DNA of 64,000 nucleotides from Petrosia ficiformis. Its lineage: Eukaryota; Porifera; Demospongiae; Haplosclerida; Petrosiidae. The position numbers and the translations under genes were made by a program. The notes below the pieces were generated by a model that saw only the letters and a program-made list of their open reading frames with translations, did not search any database and was not told the DNA's origin. The stretch covers positions 49,268,896-49,332,895 of the forward strand of contig OX345636.1 of assembly GCA_947044365.1 (NCBI GenBank). The letters are read 5' to 3'. Each line of letters opens with the position of its first letter. Position 1 is the first letter of the stretch. Positions 1 through 13,200 of this stretch are shown here, in pieces.

Positions 1-1051
1 AGGTGAAAAAAGTGTTTATTATGTGCTTCGCCCACACATTTTCCTAATTTGGGAATGTAGCACGATCCGAGTGATCTGGCGATCCGGTTGATCCAGTTAG
101 TACACTGTCCCAAGCCAGAGGGATGCAAAATAGCATCAATTTCGACAGATTATGAACCATATTCTCTTTCGCTGAGTCATGCTATTTAAAACGTATTCAT
201 AGTTGAAAAAGTTTGTCTTCAGGAAGTGAACCCACAATGACACTGCACGAAATTTAGGTTTTCTGAGACTTGTTTGTGGTTTTCACTATACAGAGCCGGC
301 TGTAAACAAAATAAATCCCGGTTCATACTATGAAGATTCCTCATTAGAGCATCTAACATCAAAGGGAATCTAACATCAAAGGGAATTATTCATGCTATGA
401 TTTATATCTCCTGTACAGCACTTACACTGCTGCTTTGTTGCATATTTCTTATGTACTTAAAATACAAATTATTTATATCACATACTGTATTGTGTCTTCA
501 ATATTCTAGTTCATGGCATTACTTTGGAATAGATTTCATAATGCTAACAGAAGTATGTACATGTATTAATGTTTTTAAAAGTATTATGCTTTTAGATCAC
601 AGTGGCTTAGTCAGAAAACCATGGTTGCATTTTTAAGTACTTCATGGTTTTATTGGGGTATGCATCAAGTAATCTAGAGCCTTTAATTGGAGTATATATG
701 GGTAGGGGTTAGGTTTCTTTATTGTATGTATGTATGGTATCATATATGGTCTAACTATTTCATGCTAGGTCACATCACACAAGGGCCGTCTTATTGAACT
801 TTGGCAATTTAAACTTTATAGAATAACAACATTGCACCACAATAAAAAAATATGTGATTACTCTCGTAAAATGTCAGTATTATGTATGTCAGTATGTTAG
901 GGCAAGTACAATAATTATGGAATGCATTTTGCCACTCCAGAAGCACTAGTTCAATTGCAAAGTAATCATAATTATCACTTCAACTCAATGCAATGCATTT
1001 ATATATAATTGACTATTCCAATAACAGTATGCTATTTTATCTTTGTTTCAG
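1..1051. other. AT-rich non-coding stretch
   Basis: This is presumed intron or upstream DNA of the + strand gene. The 79-codon open stretch at 397-636 has no recognisable motif and skewed AT-rich codons, so I do not treat it as coding. Nothing else is supported here. Confidence 0.5.
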
Positions 1052-1097
1052 ATACTAGTAAAATGTTCTCAAACTCTGGTAGATCCACTATAATAGG
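1052..1097 (+). CDS. Exon of the UBA/death-fold gene, phase 1 to 2
   Basis: The acceptor has a pyrimidine-rich tract ending TTTCAG and the donor is GTATGT. Only the frame with two leading bases is open and gives TSKMFSNSGRSTII plus a split Gly. The exon is 46 nt. It is polar and Ser-rich, with no recognised domain. It is the first exon of the gene visible in the window. Confidence 0.5.
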
Positions 1098-1207
1098 GTA
1101 TGTAAGGAATTCAATGCTACAAAGTACATGTATATTTTAGATATGTACTATATAGTAAGAAATATTTATTGCAGTGATTCTAATATAGTTATATATGTAA
1201 TTACATA

Positions 1208-1244
<37 letters not shown>

Positions 1245-4200
1245 CATTTGTAATATGACTAGCTTAAACAACAAATTGGAAGAGTACGACAAGAACACAT
1301 GCAATGCATGGCTAGCACATGTAATACATACATTGTCCGCATTAATGTTATAGAACAATTAGCAAATTCAGATGGCAATAAATATTTTAAATTAATACAT
1401 AATGTCTGCTAACATCACTTGCTGGAAATAGTGTCATTCTTTTATGATCCTATATAACTTTGCACTGTAAGTGCAGTAATGCAGTTTCTACAAGTTGCTG
1501 TCTTCCTGCCAGCCTGTATATATATATATATGTATATATATATAACATGAGCATGTTAGTCATTTATACAATATGCCCATTAATGATCCTTTCATATAAG
1601 AGGCTCAAGTATGTAATTATTACTAGTGAATGTTAATAAGATACAGATTACATTCCAGACTCCATTATCTGTACTTCACTATTGCAATCAATGGGAATGT
1701 GGCACCACTTAAACTATAATTACTATCATATTATGTATATTGAACTCTGAATCTTGACAAGCTTCATAAATTTTATTTTTCAAGATGTACAGTATCTGAC
1801 TTTCAAAACAAGAGATACAGTGTGAGAAAGGGAGTTTACCAAGTGACTGTTCGTTAGCTACTAAACTTTTAAAATTAGAAGATAATTTGAAGTGCCTTAT
1901 ATTCTGATAGCAAAATCTTGTCTTGCCTGAGAAAATCAGGCTTGTTTATGTTGGCAGTGTTTGCAGAATTTTAGTTCATGCTAATCCGTCTTAGATCCTG
2001 TTCTAGCCCCATTACACCTCTCCGCTCTAGTGAAACATACATGTACTACATGTTGGAATACTTTTACAAATACGTTAATGTAGTAACAGTCATGTATAAG
2101 TATGGCAAAGCAATATCAATTCAGTTCTTGTTTTGAAGTTGCATACGAAATTCAATGCACCCTGACAAAATCGATTAATTTTTTAAGTGTAAGCTGCAAT
2201 TGATTTCTCAAAACATCTTTAATGTAGCCAAAGTATTCCACAGCTTTTAAAATTTTATTTCTTTATGACATTTGCACCTGTACACTTTTATTATACTTCC
2301 TATTTCTACCAGTCAATAGATGTTAGGAATGGTCAGTGATAATAATAATGATAACCATAATTATAATGTAATGTTAAAATAGAATTGTAATGACAAAATG
2401 ATTGATTATTGCTATATTATTTATCATTCTTTACAATAGGAAATTTGAACAGACAAAGCAAGAACCCTTTCATGATATTTTGAGGTTAAATGTTTACTCT
2501 GTTTATTGTTATTGCAAACTATGCACTAATAATGAAATAATAATAACTATTGGGACACTTTTTTAGAATTTAAATCTATGCCCTTCTTAATTTATTGTAA
2601 ACATTTATAGACCAGCATTACAATCAAAATTTGTCTTCCTGCACATTGAAATCTGCAAATCTATTACTTGTTAGATTCTCACTGTTTATGTTTGTTTTCG
2701 TTGATATGATTTTTCATTACTAATTGCATCATGCAAGGATTAATTACATTTTTTACCACTGCCATCACAAATCATTTTGATCATTTACACTGTTGCTCAA
2801 TGTGTTTTTTGGCGATAATTGTGTATATAATTTATGAGCATTGTTAATTACATAATGAAGATTGCTAAAAAGTATAATAATACACTTTTGTGGCATATAT
2901 ATATATATTTATTTTTAGTCCACAAGTTGGAAAATGTTCAAAATTGAACTAATTATAATTGTTAGGAACAGACAATGTCTTCACAAATTAGAAAATACTA
3001 CTTCAGTTTATTGTTGACAGTAATGTTGAAGTATTAGCACACATAGCTCCTTTGAAGATTATAAAGTAGGATAAACCTTTTCTTGACAGATAAAACCAAA
3101 TCTACCTGAACCAACACTTATATTGGTTTATGACGAACTGTACATATCGTAACTAAAACATTCACTAAATAATTCAACACTTATCCAAAGCAATGCTGTT
3201 TCTATGTTGACTGAGCCGATGAGATAAGCATGCAAAAATTACAAACTATAATTTCATAATTTCTGTGAAACTTTAAAAGTAATGACATGGTACTGATACA
3301 ATCAACTACACATTTACTGATCAAATAATTATATTCTTGTTTTAATTCTAGTACTAATTCTGTATATTGGGATGAAAAAGTTAATTTTGTATCACAGGAC
3401 TCACCATTCGTTCACTCAGGTATGGATATACTTTTGTATGAAATAAGTGGTTTGTTTTGTAATCGCTTAATGGTTCTAAGAACCTATCATTGCCAATTTA
3501 CAATCAAGGATTACACTAAATTTATCGTATTACTTATTAACTTATTTGATAATTGCCAATGTAAGCAAACTGTGTTCAACCTTTAACACATTTAACTAAG
3601 CACTATGGTAGTTTATATGACCATAATAGGACTTAGTAGATTTCTCATTATGTTAGCTGACCATCCCTAGTGAACACCTGCTACTTCATGAATTTGTAAC
3701 TGGTGCAAAATGTAAGCTGTAGCATTTTATAACCTTGAGCAAAGTTAGTAGCATCACCACACAAATGCCATACTAACATTATGTATACATGTAATTATTA
3801 TTATATATTAAGTTAACTAATAAATAATAAACAAGTGTATATAGAGAAAAAAACATCCCTATGATTGCTTTACAAATTTAAGTGAAGATATGACTGCTTT
3901 GTGGTGTGCAGAATTCAGTAATCATGGCTGACTTTATCAAGCATGAAACTGAGACAACAGCTTATTATAGTTATTATTTTGATTATCTACTCTCCTGACC
4001 TTTCAAAGGACCTTGTAGAACTTTAGGAATATATTTCAGGCAGAATAGCTAGCTATTAGTTCCAGTTTTTACGTAAGCTCAACAGCTTTCTTTCTGCTGG
4101 TGTGTAGAGCTTGATCGCGCGTTCTTTTACGCGCCACGCCCATTAATTGACCGAGCCCCCCCGAGAATGACGCAACTTCCTTAACTACGTATACAACGCA

Positions 4201-7200
4201 TAGTCGTGCAAGTGCACATATATATATATATACATTAAACCCCGTGGAAAGCAATTATAGGGATGGCCCTACGGGCCATAAAAAAAACAATTTAATGCAT
4301 GCATGAAAGAACATGTAGAGATTGGAATGGTACATTAGCAATAAAATTCAACTTTGCATATGACAACCATACATACATATAGATTCATTGTGGTTTGGTT
4401 TTATACTCTAGATATACTTAGATAAGGTTGTTATGTTGAAGTATTAGTTTAATTTCGTTGCTAAAGTACCATCTTTCTGTGTTGTTTTAGTTTTGATATC
4501 ATTACATCCTCTTTCATTAAAAAAAAATCAATTATTTTTTGTAGTGCATGTGTTTAGCACTTTGCATCAACCACTACATATACTGATAAGTAGTAGTAAC
4601 CAGTCCTATAGGCAGGGTGGTAGGTATTCAATGGAACCGCCCTTTTCATTAGTATAATTATAATTATGTAATAAATTTCAGATATTTCAGGGAAATTAAA
4701 TATTTAGTGTAGGCTCCAATTTGCTGCTCTTTTCAATAAAACAGTAATGCATTTCATCCCCTCTAACTTTCTTGTTTTGTATTTTAGATGCTGATGAACC
4801 AATCATGATCTCCACTACAACATGGTATGTAATAAATTCAGTATTCTGCTTTACTAAATGCAAATCCAATAGCATAAACATATTTGAATTAGACCATTTA
4901 CTTTCAAAAAATGGTGTATGCAGTCCATTGCTAAACTACTAGTAACAACTTAAATTTTCACTATCGAATCTCATTAGTTGCATTTAGTTATGCATAGCAG
5001 CATGATTATACAATGCACCATACATCTAAATTTCTAAGATACACTTCCCGCAAACTAGTTTTGATCAAATTCTTACCTTAATTGCTCGCCATTTTGTACA
5101 GGAAGTAATAAAATTTGGTATCTAGTAGCTTATTAATAACTTTCCTGGATATTAAATTTATTTGCTTCTGTACAGAATAGAGAAATAGTGACCAAATAAA
5201 GGGAAAACATTGGATCAATATTATTTTTCACACCTCGGCAAATGCAGCCACATGTTTTGGAACACAAATAATGAGTTCATCAATTGATGATCAAGCAATA
5301 TAACAAATGTCTATGATTATTTTATCGTGAAAAGATAAGGCAGTGTATATTCCAAAATGGAAAATTATGTAATTTTAGTGATTATATGCATTTTTCATTT
5401 AACAGGACAGAAGGTATACTCAATTCTGAGCTACACATGTAAGATTGTAGTTGTAATTAGTGTCGTTTTAGTTAACTATAACTAAAACCTGTTTTAGTAA
5501 GGCATTATGACATTTCGTCAACTAAACTAAAACTATCTTCCAAGTCTACTGCAATAGTTATAACTAACTAAAATGAAAAATAGTTAATAGTGAGCGCTTT
5601 TAGTAAGTCTAATAATATTTTATTTAGTCAACTATAACTATAATTAAATGTGGTCATTATTATCATACTAGAACACTAATAGTAATCATACGATACTATA
5701 ACCATAGTCATATAATGCATTTTCAGTGATAAATTCTCAACATACATGTAGTTATGAATTCTTGTATGGAATGAGATAATCCACTTACTGTTTTTAGCCC
5801 TAAAGCTCGGCTAATTAATTGGAATAACTTGTCCAGAAAAACCAAAAATTGTATGTACAAACTACTCACTCTGCTAAACTTTATTTAATAAGATTATAGG
5901 TGTAGTGTAACAAATAACCTTCGACAGAATTAGGTAATAGGATTTCAGTAGCAAATGAGAAATAATCAACACTACCATATTATATATGCTATAAGTCTAC
6001 ATTTATATTTCCAGATGCATGTATTGCTATTTTTTAAACACTCTGTCATAATTAATTAAGATCACAAACATCAAAAGTCAATATTTCTTGTAAAAAAAGT
6101 AATGACCTACTGTATTATTCATTAAAGTTTCTCCAATAACAGGAGTGATTCTGCTAACTTTCAGCTAAAATCAGTTGAAGAGCTTAATGATCTTTTCAGG
6201 TAATTATTATTATTTATGTATGATTATTACTGTCGCAAATGATTTAAATTTATCCTATGCTGTAGCATCAGTTTATTTGTTTAAAATAGTAAACATAGAT
6301 TATACATTCATTATGTGGGCTAAGTTTTTCATGTAGTATTATGATAATATACACAGTTCCTCAGTTTCTGTTGGATGATTCATTCCTGCTTATTTTTATT
6401 GTGTAAATCAATAATATTATTCTTAATAACTATTTATCACTATGGATAGGTTGACTGTTTTCAGCAATTATACATATTTCAGCAAAAGGATGTTTTCCGA
6501 TTTTTCTACGTTAGTATCATAGCAATAACTCTCTTTATCATGTTCTACAACTATTGTAATTATATAGCAATGATTTATACATAGTCATCGCAAAGCAATC
6601 ATAGAGATAGCTACTGTTTTTCTCAATATATCTTGTAATATAAGTGTAGGTTATACCCTGCATATACCCGAGGTAATAGTTAATAAACCCGAGGGCGTAG
6701 CCCGAGAGTTTATTAACTATTAAGAGTGAGTAGTGTCTTTAAGCCAGAGTGAGCAGCTAGTACATACAATGTTTTGTTGTTCTGGACTAGTGTTCTAGTA
6801 ACTATTACCGAAGGTATATCTGTATACTCCCGGGTAGGCATGGCATAGCTTGTTTATACTATAGAAGCCATACTTTATAATCAATTAGGCCTACGCATGC
6901 GTACTAGAAACTTTAGTAGAAAGGTGAAGGTCACTATGGTGAAGAGGCTAGCTAGGGGAAGCGACGATAAAGAGAACGACCCTGATTTGTATAATTTTAA
7001 ATCTTCAAAGAAGTCTAAGACAGTAAAACACTTTGGTTTCCTGACGAGTGAGTCTAGAAAGGTGAAGGTCACTATGGTGAAGAGGCTAGCTAGGGGAAAG
7101 AGAACGACCTGATCTGGATTATTTTAAATCTTTAAAGCAGTCTAAAAGAGTAAAACGCTTTGGTTCCCCGACGAGTGAGTCTAGAATGGCAGAAATTACT

Positions 7201-10200
7201 AAAGGTTTCATTCCTTTTAATACCAAGAAAAGCACCAACTGGTCTACATGTGTATGGCATGATTGGTTGTTAGGTACAATAGTCAATTCAGGGTATGTAG
7301 TAATTACTATATTCTCTTTGATGTGATGGTAGTTAAAGTTCTTAATGGTGTTTGTTAATGCTTAAATTGAATGCTATTTTAAAGCTTAAATTGAAAATGA
7401 TTTTGTTGTTTTAACTAATAAGTGTTTTAGTATTTTATTTAGTCAACTATAACTATAATTAAATGTGGTCATTATTGTCATACTAGAACACTAATAGTAA
7501 TCATACGATACTATAACCATAGTCATATAATGCATTTTCAGTGATAAATTCTCAACATACATGTAGTTATGAATTCTTGTATGGAATGAGATAATCCACT
7601 TACTGTTTTTAGCCCTAAAGCTTGGCTAATTAATTGGAATAACTTGTCCAGAAAAACCAAAAATTGTATGTACAAACTACTCACTCTGCTAAACTTTATT
7701 TATAAGATAAGAGGTGGAGTGTAACAAATTACCTTCGACAGAATTAGGTAATAGGATTTCTTGTAGCAAATGAGAAAAATAATTAATATGCTATGACTAC
7801 TATATTTCCTGAAGCATGTATTGATATTTTTTCAAACACACTGTCATAATTAGCTAGTTTAGTGAGCATCACAAACATCAGTATTTACTCTTTTTGAAAT
7901 AGTGATGACCTATATACTGTATTATTCAATAAATTTTCTCCAATAACAGGAGTGATTCTGCTAATTTTCAGCTAAAATCAGTGGAAGAACTTAATGATCT
8001 TTTCAGGTAATTATTAATATTTACATGTATGTATGATTATTACCATCACAAATGATGTAAATTTTATCCTATGCTGTAGCATCAGTTTATTTCTTTAGTA
8101 AGCATAGATTATACATGTCATTATGTGCATGGGCTAAGCGTTTCATGTAGTATTATGATAATATACACAGTCCCTCAGTTTCTGTTGTTTCTGCTTATTA
8201 TTGTTAATAATATTGTTAAGAATTACTTATCACTGTGACTGTTAATTGTATCATTCCTTTGTCACTAAAAAACTCAACTCAAGGAATGATGGATGAACCA
8301 ACAAAATCAGGTTGTACATGAATGTATATAGCCAAATAGACAAGAAGCGGCTGTAGCTAGAACTTACAAGCTGCTTCCTTTATCTTTCTGTGTACTTGAA
8401 AACTGTGCCCTGAAGTAACTGCAGTCTAAATGAAAGAAACTGAAGTACTCCTTCCAGTTTCTAAATAATGACTTCCTCATGTCTGAAACTCAACATATTG
8501 TTATACTTAAAGTCTCTAGTTTGCATCATCTCTATTCTGTTTCTCTGCTATATATAACAGTTATCAGTAGTAGTTGCACTTTTATGCTGGTCAGTATCTC
8601 AAGCATGTGTTCTTTTGTACGCCATGCCCATTAATTGACCAAGCACCGCCATCCCTCCCCCATCTCCACTCCCTTCAATATGTACATACTCGTGTAAGTA
8701 ACACAAGAATATAATTATTGTAATACATTTAAACCATGTTGAAAGCAACTATTGGGATGGTCCTGTACTTTTAAGTCATAAAAAAGTAATTCTATGATTG
8801 CTTTGTGGTGTCATTACTCAGTATTGTGTTTGAACAAAGACAATGTCAACCATGATGCTGACTTTCTCATGCCTGAAACACAACAGCCTATTATAGTTAT
8901 TACTTTGATTATCTAGTCTTGTTACATTTTAGAGGTTTCTTGCACCTAAAAGAGCTATTAGTTCCAGTTTCTACAGAAAGCTACAAACAGCTTTCTTTCT
9001 GTTGGTCATTGACCGAGCCACCAGAATCACGCAAATTCTTTATTAACTATGTACATGTATACAATGTGTATGTGATATACATTGTATATACATACATTAA
9101 ACCCTGTGGAAAGCAATCACAGGGATGGCCCTGAGGGCCATAAAAATATGATTCCAGATTTTTTCCATGAGCATTATAGCAATACTAGTGTCTATTGCTA
9201 GAACTTACAATCCACATTTATAATTAGTTGGATCTATAGCGATCACAACAATCACAACTTAAATAGTGATAACCTTATCAGTAAATACATTATTTCTAAT
9301 GTTTTTTCCTGTATTAAGAGTATAACTCCTTTCTCATGTTTTAACTTATATAAATATAATGTATTATAATTATTCATATTGGAGAGTACTTAGTACTCTC
9401 TATGTACGAATGGCCCAAAAACAAATGGCCGTTCCGGCAAGCATTTCAAATGCAAGTGATAAGCTGAAACCTGCTAATATTTACAGATAAGTTTAAATAT
9501 ACATACAATGTTTGATATAGAGTAATTTTATGACTAACAATAATTTTTAGATGGCCAGAGTATATAGCAAAACTGACAAAATCTTCATAGCTATAATTAT
9601 TATTCAATATTATTCACTATTATTCTTATTTTTCATAAAAAATAGAATTCTACGTTACTGGAGCTATTAAAGTAGTTTTAGTGCAAATATTTATTTGGGG
9701 TTAAATTCAGGGAACAATTGTCGTACTGTTCTGTTTATTCACCTAAACAACAGCCACTAAGCAACTTGCTTACGATAGGACACCATTTGTAATAGACTAC
9801 ACTCAATATTTAAGATGAATATGGATATCAGATGCTGTTCAGTTGAACAATCAGACTAGACATTTTCAATTACTATAATTATAATTATTATGCTTAACAT
9901 AATTATGCTAATAATTAATATTATTATTGTTTTATGAACTTGAACTTGATTAATTATATTAAATCATCAGTATACAAGATATATTATATTATATACCACA
10001 GTGCGTGAGCGAATGCCATGGTAACCTTTGATGTACCATGGGAGATATATGCTAAACCATCTAATTGTATTTTCACAGTTTTTACAGTAAACACTAATTG
10101 ATATAGATAGTACTATGGTTTCTACTTGAACAATGATGTCAAATGTGATTTAATTGCATACTTTTATGTTACCATTGTATAAAGTACATATAGCCCTGTT

Positions 10201-13200
10201 TGGAGGCAGTTATGAGATAATTTGTCTTGGCCTACGCCATCGACCAATTATCTCGCAGGTGTTATATGCACCTCCAAAAAGGGCTATATCCTATACTAAT
10301 TATATTATTATATGATGAAATATTATAATTATTAGTTTTCAGTAATATTTGGGTACTGTCTCCTTCTGGACACCCTAATCCTACAGAAATATTAATGCCG
10401 TAAATAAAACAGAATAATCATCACGTATTATATACTGAAACACACAAAAGACTGATGTTGTCTGTTTCATGCATTCATTCATTGGATAGCATCCAAATAT
10501 GCAATGATTCAAATGATATACTTCAACAATTTACCAACAGATTATTATACTGAGTTGTTTAAAAATAGAATCGAAACAAAAACCAAAAAAAACCTTTTAA
10601 AACTTTAAAGAGTGAGTGGGGATATATATCAAAACTGAAAAAGCACAGGAACAGATTAATATTGGAATGGTTTCTTAGCAGCAAAATTAAATGCCACTTC
10701 CACATAACAACCGTACATAAGTATATATAGCTGGAGTAAAGGGAAAACACAAAGAAGTGGTACTTATGTACGGTTGTTATGTGGAAGTGGTGTTTAATTT
10801 TGTTGTTAAGGTACCATCTCGATCCCGTTCATGTGCTTTTTCAGTTTTGATATACATGTATATCCCTACATACTTTACATACTATATATATGTAATATAT
10901 ACACCATGGCTTCGAGGGATATATGGCGAATATAAGACACGAGCACCGAGATATTGGCCCGAGGCGAACCCGAGGGCCAATATCGATGTACAAGGGTCTT
11001 ATATTCGCCATATATACCGAGAAGCCATGGTACATATAATATATTCTATAGCTAACAGAAACATCAAAGAAGAACAGGACAATGGACACAAGTAACAGGC
11101 TAACACACCTTACACTTTCAGCGATATGGGGCGAATAGTTCCTGGGAGAAACACCCATCTGTTGATTCTTTTTTTAAGAGACAAAGAGAGCTTCTTTTGT
11201 GTGTTTACTTGTCGACATAGCCTTCATTCTCTGTAGACGTTTGGTAACTAGATCAACTGCGCATGTGCATGACGTCATACCAGGGATGATATATCCCGAT
11301 GTACCCAAAACGAGAAATGAACCGGTTAGTTGGACTGCATTTTTAACCCTTACAGTTTGAAGATAATAATGCTGTAAATAATAACTAAGCCCACCATCTG
11401 CAAAGAACAGAGTGGGGCAATAGCCCCTCTTTCATATCCCTATGATTGCATTCATTAAACAATTTTATAAAATATGTAAATAAATTTTAACTTGTAGATC
11501 TACACATATGTACTCTGCAGAGGTTGTATATGCAACTGTATTATAATTTCAATGATACTAACTTTTGTAAATCTAATAAATATATTACTAAAGCAGTCCA
11601 TAGTTTTCCAACTTACGACATCACTTAGGTAAGCATTTAACGTTTCCGTAATGCCTACATTTGTATTACAATATTTATCAGGAATAATAATTATTTGATG
11701 TGTGGTAATTGTTGTACAAGATTTGTTTTCCATCCAATAGGACTAATCAGATTTGTCGTAATTGGGTTTATTGGAAGTGTTTCAAGTAGTTTAAATCAAT
11801 ACACTCTCTGAGTTTCATTATCCAAACCTCTAATTAATTATCATATGTTAGAACACATAAAGGTGGAAAGCTAAGGACTGGATTGGTATTACATTGCATT
11901 TGATATAGGAAAGTTAGTGATTTCAATATTTATATGCATAATGAATCGTATACATAAATACTTGCCAGAGTTTCAAAGCTTTTAAGACCTGTATTTCAAC
12001 AATAACAATAATTGTACTGAGAATTATATAACATACTATGTACTTATGGAGTAAGGACCAGATCCATTCCCATCATTTATGAGTAAATTATATTAGTCGT
12101 CTTTAAGCTTATTTCAGGTGTTTCAATAGGTATTCAATCTAATAAAATAACAACTCTCTTTGACTCTCAAAGTTTTCACAATCATTATTAAAATCTCTTT
12201 GTAGTACATGAAATTGGAAAGCTATGGACTGGATTGGTATTACTTCACATATGATATAGGAAAGTTAGTGATTTCAATTATACATAATTATAACAAACAG
12301 TTGAAAGAAATACTTGCCATAATTTCTACATATATGTGTATTAGCTACCATTATTATTACTGATAACTACTCCTTTAATGTCGTCGCAATCTGTGCACTT
12401 TAAAGTCCATGTAATTGGAAAGCTATGGACTGGATTGGTATTACTTCACATATGATATAAGAAAGTTAGTAATTTCAATTATACGTATAAAGAACAGTTT
12501 AGATAAATACTTGCCAGAATTTCTACATAATTATATATTACCATTATTATTGCTGGTAATAATATATCACATAGTGTACTTATGGATTAAGGGCTGGGCT
12601 CGTTTTCCATTCCTTATGAGTAAATTATATTTGTCGTTTTTAAGCTTATTGGGAAGTGCTTCAATAGGTATTCAATCTAATACAATAACTACTCTTTAAT
12701 GTCGTCACACTCTGTGCTTAAATTACTTTAGAGTACATGAAGTTGGAAAGCTATGGACCGGATTGGTAATACTTCAAATATCATATAGGAAAGTTAGTAA
12801 TTTCAATTATACATATAAAGAACACATGTACATGAATGAAAAATACTTGCCATAATTTCTACATATATGTGTATTAGCTACCATTATTATTACTGATAAC
12901 TACTCCTTTAATGTCGTCACAATCTGTGCACTTTAGAGTCCATGTAATTGGAAAGGTATGGACTGGATTGGTATTACTTCACATATGATATAGGAAAGTT
13001 AGTAATTTCAATTATACGTATAAGGAACAGTTTAGATAAATACTTGCCAGAATTTCTACATAATTATATATTACCATTATTATTACTGGTAATAATATAT
13101 CACATAGTGTACTTATGGATTAAGGACTGGGTTCGTTTTCCATTCTTTATGAGTAAATTATGTTAGTCGTCTTTAAGCTTATTCAAGTGTTTCAATACGT

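Larger units (their letters stand above)
5620..8205 (+). repeat. Tandem duplication containing cassette exons 2 and 3
   Basis: Sequence 5620-6360 is repeated at 7435-8200 with small indels (shared landmarks: ACACTAATAGTAATCATACG, CTTGTCCAGAAAAACC, the exon, ATACACAGT…CCTCAGTTTCTGTTG). The copies are about 1.8 kb apart. Between them lie a hairpin element and the Crypton-like ORF. Confidence 0.75.

Noticed and set aside
397..636. 79-codon open frame near the left edge
   Set aside because: No recognisable domain, AT-rich, no matching phase to the exon at 1052.
1137..1358. Minus-strand open frame with YIYIYIY
   Set aside because: Translated (AT)n microsatellite.
10757..11158. Overlapping open frames of about 105-112 codons on both strands
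   Set aside because: They span the fold-back at 10.62-10.86 kb and the palindrome at 10.9-11.03 kb. The mirrored peptides come from inverted repeats.
12415..13166. Two similar membrane-like open frames in the 12-13 kb region
   Set aside because: They are copies of one satellite monomer. Other monomers carry stops and indels in the same frame, so no coding constraint is visible.
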